42,796 bases of DNA from Candidatus Uhrbacteria bacterium CG_4_10_14_3_um_filter_41_21 (lineage in GTDB: Bacteria > Patescibacteriota > Patescibacteriia > UBA9934): NCBI GenBank assembly GCA_002782865.1, contig PFJC01000046.1:1-42796 (forward strand). Reading direction: 5' to 3'. Positions 28,251 to 35,795 of the stretch are shown here, in pieces; within the stretch, counting starts at the first letter, position 1, and every line of letters begins with the position of its first letter. A program made the position numbers and the translations under genes. A model generated the notes under the pieces. The model ran no database searches. It had not been told where the DNA came from and saw only the letters and a list, made by a program, of their open reading frames with translations.

Positions 28251-29340
28251 GCTATCAAAACCATCTGACAAATCATTTTTATTTTTTGTGCTAGGCATGA
28301 CCATCTTTGGCCTTGCTATTTTGGCTTCAGCTTCCAGTCCGCTAGGTTATGAGCGTTTTGCTGATAGTTATTATTATTTAAAACATCAATTAACTCTTGG
28401 TGTATTGCCTGGAATTGTGGCAATGCTTATTTTTGCTAAAATTCCGTATCAGTCATATCGCAAGTATGCAACAGCAATGCTGGCTGTTTCAATCGGGCTT
28501 TTGATTTTAGTTTTTGTACCAGGCATTGGAACTGATTTTGGAACATTTGCCCACAGCTGGGTTCAGTTTGGTAGTTATTCATTTCAGCCGGCCGAGATTG
28601 CAAAGCTAACTTTTTTAATTTATCTAGCTGCTTGGTTAGAGCAAAGATCAGATGATTTAAAAACTTGGGAAACTGGGCTTTTGCCGTTTTTAGCGGCGCT
28701 GGGGATAATTTCGATTTTAATGTTACTTCAGCCTGACTTAGGAACTCTTTCAATTATCGTGGCCATTGCCTTTATTATGTATTTTGTGGCCGGCGGGAAT
28801 GTCACCCATTTAATTGGACTCGGCGTGATGGCCTTTGGTGCTTTTATAGTGTCAATTAAAATGTCACCCTATAGGTTTGAGCGTTTTACAACTTTTTTGC
28901 ATCCCGAGTTAGACCCACGGGGAATTGGATATCAAATAAACCAGGCTTTGCTTGCAATTGGATCTGGTGGATTTTTTGGAAGAGGCTATGGCCATTCACT
29001 CCAGAAGTTTCAATATTTACCAGAAGTTGTCGGGGATTCAATTTTTGCCGTTATGAGCGAGGAGCTTGGTTTTATTTTTACTGCCGCCTTTGTGATATTA
29101 TTTTTATTGATGTTACTTCGAGGAATCAAAATCGCAGAAAATTCAACTGATAATTTTGGTAAGTATTTGGTAATCGGCATAATCGCCTGGTTTGGTGTGC
29201 AGGCATTTGTGAACATTGGCGCAATTGTGGGACTGATGCCACTGACCGGTGTGCCGCTTCCATTTCTTAGTTACGGCGGAACTGCTCTCACGGTTTCACT
29301 TGCAGCGGCCGGAATTGTTATGAATGTTTCAAGAAAATAG
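28249..29340 (+). CDS. FtsW/RodA/SpoVE family cell-cycle protein
   Basis: SEDS family: SWVQFGSYSFQPAEIAKL; LTGVPLPFLSYGGTALTVSL. GTG 28249 suggested as start; TTG 28228 lies inside the repeat. Confidence 0.92.
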   Translation: MLSKPSDKSFLFFVLGMTIFGLAILASASSPLGYERFADSYYYLKHQLTLGVLPGIVAMLIFAKIPYQSYRKYATAMLAVSIGLLILVFVPGIGTDFGTFAHSWVQFGSYSFQPAEIAKLTFLIYLAAWLEQRSDDLKTWETGLLPFLAALGIISILMLLQPDLGTLSIIVAIAFIMYFVAGGNVTHLIGLGVMAFGAFIVSIKMSPYRFERFTTFLHPELDPRGIGYQINQALLAIGSGGFFGRGYGHSLQKFQYLPEVVGDSIFAVMSEELGFIFTAAFVILFLLMLLRGIKIAENSTDNFGKYLVIGIIAWFGVQAFVNIGAIVGLMPLTGVPLPFLSYGGTALTVSLAAAGIVMNVSRK

Positions 29341-29411
29341 CCTTTAGCTTATAGCTTATAGTTATTAGATCGATCTAAAAGCTAACGGCTAACAGCTAAA
29401 AGCTAATAGCT
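29338..29411. repeat. Family-A heptad array spanning exactly from rodA/ftsW stop to murG start
   Basis: TAGCCTT TAGCTTA TAGCTTA TAGTTAT TAGATCG ATCTAAA AGCTAAC GGCTAAC AGCTAAA AGCTAAT AGCT|ATG; central perfect palindrome TTAGATCGATCTAA. Confidence 0.92.
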
Positions 29412-30479
29412 ATGTCAAAACATATTCTAATGACTGGTGGCGGAACATTAGGGCCGGTAACACCACTACTTGCCATAGTTCGAGTTTGGCAAAAAAGAGA
29501 TTCAAATATTCAAGTTTCTTGGATTGGTACACCTGGTGGAGCTGAACGAGCTTTGGTGGAATCAATGCATATTCCTTTTGAAACTATTTATGCTCCTAAG
29601 TTTGACAGGGATAGGCCTTGGCTTTGGCCATTTATTCCATTTTTCTTGATAGTAAGCTGCATCCAGGCGTTCGCATATCTAAAAATGAGTCGGCCAGATA
29701 TTGTTTTTACAGCCGGTGGTTATGTAAGTGTACCTGTTGTTTGGATAGCTTGGTTGCTTAGGATTCCTTCCTGGGTACATCAATTGGATGTCAAACCTGG
29801 ACTTGCAAATAAAATAATGGCGCCTTTTGCTAAAAAAATTAGTGTAACTTGGAGTGACTCTGCTGAAAGTTTTTCATCGAAAAAGACTTCAGTTGTTGGC
29901 GGAGTTGTTCGGCCGGTAGTTTTAGACGGTGATAAAGAACGAGCGCGCGATTTGTATCAATTGGATGCAAGTAAGCCAACTTTACTTGTGATTGGTGGCG
30001 GAACAGGTGCTCAATCAATCAATGATGCTTTGGCAGTAATCGGGCCCGAGTTAATTGGCAAAATGAACGTTATCCATTTGACCGGTAAAGACAAAATGAC
30101 CGATGAATTGCAAAATATTGCTGAAAACTATGTGGCTTTAGAATTTTTAGGTGAAGGCATAGCTGATGTTTTTGCCTTGTCGGATTTTGTTGTCTCACGC
30201 GCTGGTATGGGAACATTGATTGAGTTAGTGGCGCTTAAAAAACCGTGCATAATTATTCCGCTTCATAATTTTGATCAGTTGCATAACGCCAAGATGTTGG
30301 AAGATCAAAGCGCGGCTGAAGTTTTGTGGAGTATAAATCCGCAGATTTTAAAACAATCAATATTAAATTTGAGCGAGGACGACATTTTACAAAAGCAACT
30401 CTCTCGTAGACTAAGTTTATTATTTCCAACATATGGCGCAGAGGAGATTGTGACAAAGGCTTCGGAGATGATTAAATAA
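29412..30479 (+). CDS. murG: UDP-GlcNAc:undecaprenyl-pyrophosphoryl-MurNAc-pentapeptide GlcNAc transferase (MurG)
   Basis: MTGGGTLGPVTPLLAI; FTAGGYVSVPVV; VIGGGTGAQSIND; SRAGMGTLIELVALKKPCIIIPL. Confidence 0.88.
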   Translation: MSKHILMTGGGTLGPVTPLLAIVRVWQKRDSNIQVSWIGTPGGAERALVESMHIPFETIYAPKFDRDRPWLWPFIPFFLIVSCIQAFAYLKMSRPDIVFTAGGYVSVPVVWIAWLLRIPSWVHQLDVKPGLANKIMAPFAKKISVTWSDSAESFSSKKTSVVGGVVRPVVLDGDKERARDLYQLDASKPTLLVIGGGTGAQSINDALAVIGPELIGKMNVIHLTGKDKMTDELQNIAENYVALEFLGEGIADVFALSDFVVSRAGMGTLIELVALKKPCIIIPLHNFDQLHNAKMLEDQSAAEVLWSINPQILKQSILNLSEDDILQKQLSRRLSLLFPTYGAEEIVTKASEMIK

Positions 30480-30568
30480 ACCCTCCTTCGTGAAATACTC
30501 TGGCGGGTATTAAAAAATCAGAGTATACAAAAAACCCGGCTGTCTGACCGAGTTTTTTGATCGTTTGC

Positions 30569-30697
30569 TTACGCCATTGGAGTTTCCTCTGCTGGAGTTG
30601 CCTCTTCTGCAGGCATTTCAGCTGGAGCCTCTACTGTTGGCTCTACAGGAGTTGCTATTGTGTCATCTCCTGTTGGCATTGTTGCGTCATCATTCAT
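30569..30697 (-). CDS. 42-aa Pro/Ala/Glu-rich small protein
   Basis: MNDDATMPTGDDTIATPVEPTVEAPAEMPAEEATPAEETPMA*; below the ORF-track size cutoff; followed by a terminator-like hairpin near 30530-30560. Confidence 0.55.
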   Translation of the reverse strand: MNDDATMPTGDDTIATPVEPTVEAPAEMPAEEATPAEETPMA

Positions 30698-30784
30698 AGA
30701 ATTGTGCCTTAATAGTTAACGAATTTCATTTTAGCTTATTTGAGCTGATTTAGCAAGCATTTATTTGAGATTTTTGTAAAAAGC

Positions 30785-30812
30785 AAAATTCCAGCAGTTT
30801 TGCTGGAATTTT
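30785..30812 (-). terminator. Rho-independent terminator (usable on either strand)
   Basis: aaaattccagca-gttt-tgctggaatttt, 12-bp perfect arms. Confidence 0.75.
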
Positions 30813-30842
30813 GTCTCCTCGTGCTAATGCTAAGTGTGAAAT

Positions 30843-30968
30843 TTAGAATTCGTCGTCGTCCCCGTCTTCGTCATCATCGCTATCGTCACTGTCGTCGGTA
30901 GCTACAACATCAGTCTCTTCTGCATCGTCTTCCCATGACTGATCGTTGCTCATCATATCATCTTCCAT
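30843..30968 (-). CDS. 41-aa extremely acidic small protein
   Basis: MEDDMMSNDQSWEDDAEETDVVATDDSDDSDDDEDGDDDEF*; terminator at 30785-30812 downstream. Confidence 0.6.
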   Translation of the reverse strand: MEDDMMSNDQSWEDDAEETDVVATDDSDDSDDDEDGDDDEF

Positions 30969-31046
30969 ATGATAAAGTTTAGTATTAAGAATTAGCCTGT
31001 AAATTGTATCAAGGGAGATAGAAAAGGCAAGGGCGTGTCAAGAGGG

Positions 31047-31075
31047 TTGATATTCTTAGGGGTTTATGCTATATT
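31047..31075 (+). promoter_or_regulatory. Sigma70-like promoter of tRNA-Lys
   Basis: TTGATA (31047-31052), 17-nt spacer, TATATT (31070-31075). Confidence 0.65.
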
Positions 31076-31106
31076 GCTGACGCAACAAACAAGCACAGGT
31101 AGCTTT

Positions 31107-31132
31107 CGCCTACGCTTTTTGCTACGGCGGAC
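31107..31132 (-). repeat. tRNA-linked palindromic element, copy 1
   Basis: Minus strand GTCCGCCGTAGC-AAAAA-GCGTAGGCG; copy 2 at 40616-40645. Confidence 0.65.
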
Positions 31133-31181
31133 AGGCAGCCCTTATGGCTTCGCTACCGGCAAGAAAAATAATTTAAGATGC

Positions 31182-31258
31182 ACCGGTAGCTCAGCCCGGT
31201 AGAGCAAAGGCCTTTTAAGCCTGTGGTCGTGGGTTCGAATCCCACCCGGTGTACCAGA
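31182..31258 (+). tRNA. tRNA-Lys(UUU), CCA encoded
   Basis: GCACCGG…CTTTTAA anticodon loop…GTGGGTTCGAATCCCACCCGGTGTACCA. Confidence 0.93.
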
Positions 31259-31259
31259 A

Positions 31260-31288
31260 AAATCACACGATAAAATCGTGTGATTTTT
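31260..31288 (+). terminator. Terminator after tRNA-Lys
   Basis: aaatcacacgat-aaa-atcgtgtgatttttct. Confidence 0.8.
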
Positions 31289-31297
31289 CTGTCTGAG

Positions 31298-31324
31298 GCT
31301 CAGTATCACCCGGTGATACTGAGC
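31298..31324. repeat. REP-like palindrome (13-bp arms)
   Basis: gctcagtatcacc-c-ggtgatactgagc. Confidence 0.8.
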
Positions 31325-31362
31325 ATTTTCATGAGTCGATGCATTTAATATGATTTATAAAT

Positions 31363-31703
31363 ATGGAACCAATCAATCTAGAAAAATTGCTTGCTAAAAT
31401 TAAGAGCGAGTTTTCGGAGTAAAATTTTCTAAGTGGCGCTATATTGATAAAGGGGAGGATAATCATATAATTGTTTTGGATAATAAGATTGTTTTTCGAT
31501 TTCCGCGAAGTAAATCAATTGCCATGCAGCTTGCGGGCGAAATTAAATTGATGTCTGCGATTTCAAAAAAAGTAAAAGTTGGCGTGCCTGTTTACAAGAT
31601 AATTGGACGATCGTCGACTTATGTCGGATATAGTAGGCTACCAGAGAAAGAACTGATACCAGCTAGATTTAATAAAATGTCAGTAGCCGATAAGAATATT
31701 TTT
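31363..31703 (+). pseudogene. Aminoglycoside/phosphotransferase (APH)-like remnant, N-terminal part only
   Basis: MEPINLEKLLAKIKSEF… then frameshift near 31411-31421 into …VKFSKWRYIDKGEDNHIIVLDNKIVFRFPRSKSIAMQLAGEIKLMSAISKKVKVGVPVYKIIGRSSTYVGYSRLPEKELI; ends at a palindrome. Confidence 0.7.
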
Positions 31704-31728
31704 TTCCGTGTCACCCGGTGACACGGAA
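31704..31728. repeat. REP-like palindrome (12-bp arms) truncating the APH remnant
   Basis: ttccgtgtcacc-c-ggtgacacggaa; shares TCACCCGGTGA with 31298-31324. Confidence 0.8.
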
Positions 31729-31891
31729 TTATGTTCCGGCTTATTTAGAAAAAGTTGCTGTCTCCTGACCACTCGAATACCTGCATACCTGTCCACTCCG
31801 TGTTATAATTATTATGTAAACATTTAGTGAATTAAGAAAATTAGATGGATTTCTGACGCAGCAAGCCGCTAATTTTCTAAGTGAAGAATAT

Positions 31892-33004
31892 ATGAAAATC
31901 GCCATGATTGGACAAAAGGGAATCGCTCCGGGTGAACGCGCGGGGGGAATAGAAAAGCATGTTGCTGAAATATCCGAGCGTTTGGTTGGGTTTGGCCATG
32001 ATGTCACGGTTTATGCTCGAGCAAAATATATGCCGGAAATGCCTCGGACTTACAAAGGCATTGATTTGATATTTCTGCCAACGATTTATAGCAAAAATCT
32101 TGAGGCGATTTTGCACACTTTTGTTTCAACCATCCATTGCTTGTTTCAAAAATACGATATCATCCATTATCACGGCGTTGGTCCGGCAACACTTGCTTGG
32201 TTACCAAAGCTATTTTCTCGAGAATCAACCGTAGTTGTAACTTTTCATTCACAAGACAGATTTCATGCAAAGTGGGGACTGTTTGCTCGACTCTATCTTC
32301 ATTTTGGCGAATGGGCGTCAGCTGTTTTTGCTGACTACTGCATTTCAGTTTCACACACAATGCAGGTTTTTATTCGCGATCATTACAGGCGCGAAGCAAT
32401 TTATATTCCAAACGGGGCAGAAATTAAGGACGAGCAAGGTGTTAATTTGATTGAAAAGTTTGGACTTTCAAAAAAGGGATATCTAATTAATGTCGGTCGA
32501 ATTGTTCCGCAAAAAGGTTTGCAGTTCTTAATTGAAGCTTTTCAAAAATTAGAAACTGACAAACATTTAGTGATTGTTGGTGCGCCAAGTTTTTCTGATG
32601 ATTATTATGCTCTCTTGCGTGAGCTTGCAAACGAAAATGATAAGATTCATTTTTTAGGATTTCAGAACGGTAAAACTCTAGATCAACTTTACGCCAATGC
32701 TTATTTGTATGTTCATCCGTCCGAGGCAGAAGGTTTGCCACTGGTAATTTTGGAAGCGATGAGTTTTGGTTTAGCTCCACTGGTTTCCGATATTGAACCA
32801 AATATCGAGGCAATCCATGGCGTTGGTTTTACTTTTCCGTCTGGTAATGTTGAGGAGCTAAGACAAAAACTTGAATATTTAGTTAATAATCCAGCAGCTG
32901 TTAAAAATGAAGGGGAGGAAGCACTGGCAACTGTGGATATTCATTTTAATTGGGATAAAATTACGGAACATATTGAAGCCGTTTATATAACAGCTAGACA
33001 TTAA
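31892..33004 (+). CDS. GT4 family glycosyltransferase
   Basis: GIAPGERAGGIEKHVAEISERL; YVHPSEAEGLPLVILEAMSFGLAPLVSDI. Confidence 0.92.
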   Translation: MKIAMIGQKGIAPGERAGGIEKHVAEISERLVGFGHDVTVYARAKYMPEMPRTYKGIDLIFLPTIYSKNLEAILHTFVSTIHCLFQKYDIIHYHGVGPATLAWLPKLFSRESTVVVTFHSQDRFHAKWGLFARLYLHFGEWASAVFADYCISVSHTMQVFIRDHYRREAIYIPNGAEIKDEQGVNLIEKFGLSKKGYLINVGRIVPQKGLQFLIEAFQKLETDKHLVIVGAPSFSDDYYALLRELANENDKIHFLGFQNGKTLDQLYANAYLYVHPSEAEGLPLVILEAMSFGLAPLVSDIEPNIEAIHGVGFTFPSGNVEELRQKLEYLVNNPAAVKNEGEEALATVDIHFNWDKITEHIEAVYITARH

Positions 33005-33012
33005 TTGAATCA

Positions 33013-33076
33013 TGTCACCGGGTTACCACCAAAGCCGACGGTTGCGATTTTGGCGGCTGGTGGTAACCAGGTGACA
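33013..33076. repeat. REP-like long hairpin between GT4 and P-type ATPase genes
   Basis: tgtcaccgggttaccacc … ggtggtaaccaggtgaca (17/18 bp), 28-nt inner segment. Confidence 0.8.
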
Positions 33077-33081
33077 ATCTT

Positions 33082-35700
33082 ATGAACAATCAAAAACAAA
33101 TCACTTGGCATGCCCAGAGCGCAAAAGATGTTTTGCACTCTTTTGAAGTTTTACAAACCGGTCTTTCCGAAAATCAAGTTAGAGACCGACTAAAGGAATT
33201 TGGAAAAAATCAATTACCACAAACATCGCCAAAATCTACGGTGGCGATTTTTTTGGCTCAATTTGGAAGCCCACTAATTGCGATTTTAGTTGTAGCAGCA
33301 TTTATCAGTGTTGGTTTTAAGGAATGGTTAGACGCTGGTGTGATTTCATTTGCAGTTCTTATTAATGCTGTTTTAGGTTTTGTTGAAGAATACAAAGCAG
33401 ATAGATCACTTAGAAAACTTCAATCTTTTTTGCCAGATAAAGCCAAGGTTCGTCGAGGAGGCGCTGTTTTAAATATCGATTCCATAAACATTGTTCCAGG
33501 TGACATTATTATTTTAGGCACCGGTGACAAAATTACAGCTGATGGCCGTATTATCAGCTCTAGTTTTTTGCAAGTTAACGAGGCAGCGCTTACCGGAGAA
33601 TCAATGTCAGTTAAAAAAGATGTTGTCCCAGTTGATATTGGTGCGAGTATTGCAGACCAAACCAGCATGGTTTTTGCTGGCACTGTGGTTGTAAATGGTC
33701 GCGCTGAAGTGATAACGGTTGAATCTGGCGAAAGAACGCAAATCGGTCAAATATCAAGATTAGTTGCAGATGTTGAAGATGAAAAAACGCCACTGCAACA
33801 GCAGTTAGCAGTGTTTGCGCTTTGGCTGGGCGGTGCGGTTTTGATTATATCCTCGATTGTTTTTGTAGCTGGCTTGCTCCGTGGTTTTGCGTTTTTTGAT
33901 ATGTTTAAGATTTCGATAGCGATTTCAGTTTCGGCAATTCCAGAAGGGCTGATTGTCGCCACGACAGTAATTTTGGCAATCGGGATGCAAAGGATTTTAA
34001 AAAAGAAAGCCCTGGTCCGTCGTTTAGTAGCAGCTGAGACTTTAGGAAGTGTGTCTGTAATTTGTATGGACAAAACCGGTACGCTCACGACCGGCGAAAT
34101 GAGCGTGACTGAAATCAGATTTACGAATGGCGAGTTATTGGAATCAAATCAAAGATCAGAAATCAGACAAATTTTGGGAGTAACCAGCGCAGCTCTGGTT
34201 GATGAAAATGGAGAAAATCCAGTTTTTTCCGGATCACCGACCGAGATAGCACTAGCAAAAGAGTATTGGCCAGACAGGGAAAAAATTGGAATAGAAAAAT
34301 ATGCAGAATTATCAGAACTTCCATTTGATCCGGCTTTTAAATTCAAAGCCGGAGTTTATAAACAAAATGGATCAACTGTTATGTTTGTCGTCGGTGCGCC
34401 CGATATTTTGTTGGAAAAATCAGATTTAAGCGATCAGCAAAGAAAAAAAATGCAAAGCGTTTTTGAAGAAATGACTGAGCGCGGGTTACGGGTTTTGTTG
34501 ATTGCCAAAAAGGATTTAAACGGCCAACAAACGGAAATTACATATGACGGTATCACTGATATTTCGGTTGTCGGTTTTGTCGGTCTGCAAGATCCGTTAC
34601 GAAGCAATGCTCGACATACAGTTGAAACGGCCGGAGAAGCCGGATTAAAACCGGTGATGATTACCGGCGACCATGTCATAACCGCCACGCTTGTTGCTCG
34701 CGAAGTTGGATTGCTGATTGATGAAAGTGGAATTATGACCGGATTGGAGCTTGATAAAATGAGTGATGCCGATTTGATTGCTCATATAGATAAAATCAAT
34801 GTTTTTGCGCGCGTCCTTCCAAGTCATAAACTTAGAATTGTTCGCGCCTGGCAAGATAGCGGCGCATCAGTGGCGATGGTAGGCGATGGCGTTAACGATG
34901 CTCCGGCAATGAAAGCGGCTGACATTGGTGTAGCGCTTGGGTCGGGAACTGAAGTTACTAAGGAAATCGCTGATATGGTTTTGCTGGATAATAATTTTCA
35001 AACAATTGTTGAGGCAATCCGCGAAGACAGGACCATTTTTGACAATATCCGCAAGATGATTGTTTATCTGTTGTCAGACAGTTTTAGTGAAGTGGTTTTA
35101 ATTTTTGGGGCGATTATTTTAAGCCTGCCTATTCCTATTTTGCCAGCGCAAATTTTGTGGATCAATTTGATAACCGACGGATTTCCGAGCGTTGCTCTAA
35201 CATTTGAACCGCCGGAAAAAGGGGTTATGAAAGATCCGCCACGCAATAAAAAAGCGCCGTTGTTAGATGCGGAAATGAAAGTTTTGATTTTTATTATCGG
35301 ATTGTTTACCGACGCTTTGCTCTTTGGAATTTATTTTTATTTACTTGGCCAAGATTTAGCGATACATCACATCAGAACATTTATTTTTGTGGCGCTGGGC
35401 ATCAATTCACTAATTTATATTTTTGCTGTTCGTAAATTCAGATCAAGTATTTTTCGATCAAATCCATTTGAAAATTTATATTTGATCGCCGGCGTAGGAA
35501 TAGGTTTTGTATTTTTGTTTATTCCGTTGGTGGTTCCTTATTTTAGAAATTTATTTGAATTTGAAGCTTTGTCAGTTACGGAATGGTTAGTGTTGTTGAC
35601 GCTGGCGTTATTCCAATTGGTTTTGATTGAAATTGTTAAAGAGATATTTAATTTGAAGAGAAACCGCCAGCTCGGCGAATATCAGATAAAAGTCCTATAG
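33082..35700 (+). CDS. P-type cation-transporting ATPase (P2-type, Ca2+-ATPase-like)
   Basis: VICMDKTGTLTTGEM; ALTGESMSV; MVGDGVNDAPAMKAADIGVALG; N- and C-terminal cation ATPase regions. Confidence 0.95.
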   Translation: MNNQKQITWHAQSAKDVLHSFEVLQTGLSENQVRDRLKEFGKNQLPQTSPKSTVAIFLAQFGSPLIAILVVAAFISVGFKEWLDAGVISFAVLINAVLGFVEEYKADRSLRKLQSFLPDKAKVRRGGAVLNIDSINIVPGDIIILGTGDKITADGRIISSSFLQVNEAALTGESMSVKKDVVPVDIGASIADQTSMVFAGTVVVNGRAEVITVESGERTQIGQISRLVADVEDEKTPLQQQLAVFALWLGGAVLIISSIVFVAGLLRGFAFFDMFKISIAISVSAIPEGLIVATTVILAIGMQRILKKKALVRRLVAAETLGSVSVICMDKTGTLTTGEMSVTEIRFTNGELLESNQRSEIRQILGVTSAALVDENGENPVFSGSPTEIALAKEYWPDREKIGIEKYAELSELPFDPAFKFKAGVYKQNGSTVMFVVGAPDILLEKSDLSDQQRKKMQSVFEEMTERGLRVLLIAKKDLNGQQTEITYDGITDISVVGFVGLQDPLRSNARHTVETAGEAGLKPVMITGDHVITATLVAREVGLLIDESGIMTGLELDKMSDADLIAHIDKINVFARVLPSHKLRIVRAWQDSGASVAMVGDGVNDAPAMKAADIGVALGSGTEVTKEIADMVLLDNNFQTIVEAIREDRTIFDNIRKMIVYLLSDSFSEVVLIFGAIILSLPIPILPAQILWINLITDGFPSVALTFEPPEKGVMKDPPRNKKAPLLDAEMKVLIFIIGLFTDALLFGIYFYLLGQDLAIHHIRTFIFVALGINSLIYIFAVRKFRSSIFRSNPFENLYLIAGVGIGFVFLFIPLVVPYFRNLFEFEALSVTEWLVLLTLALFQLVLIEIVKEIFNLKRNRQLGEYQIKVL

Positions 35701-35780
35701 GTTCTAAATGACTTATATTAAAAAATCCACGCATAAGTGAGGATTTTGATTTGTATATTCAGTCAATTGGCAATTCCTGC

Positions 35781-35786
35781 TATAAT
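35781..35786 (+). promoter_or_regulatory. Extended -10 element (TGC-TATAAT) for murD
   Basis: cctgcTATAATtggatcactATG; 9 nt to ATG 35796. Confidence 0.5.
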
Positions 35787-35795
35787 TGGATCACT

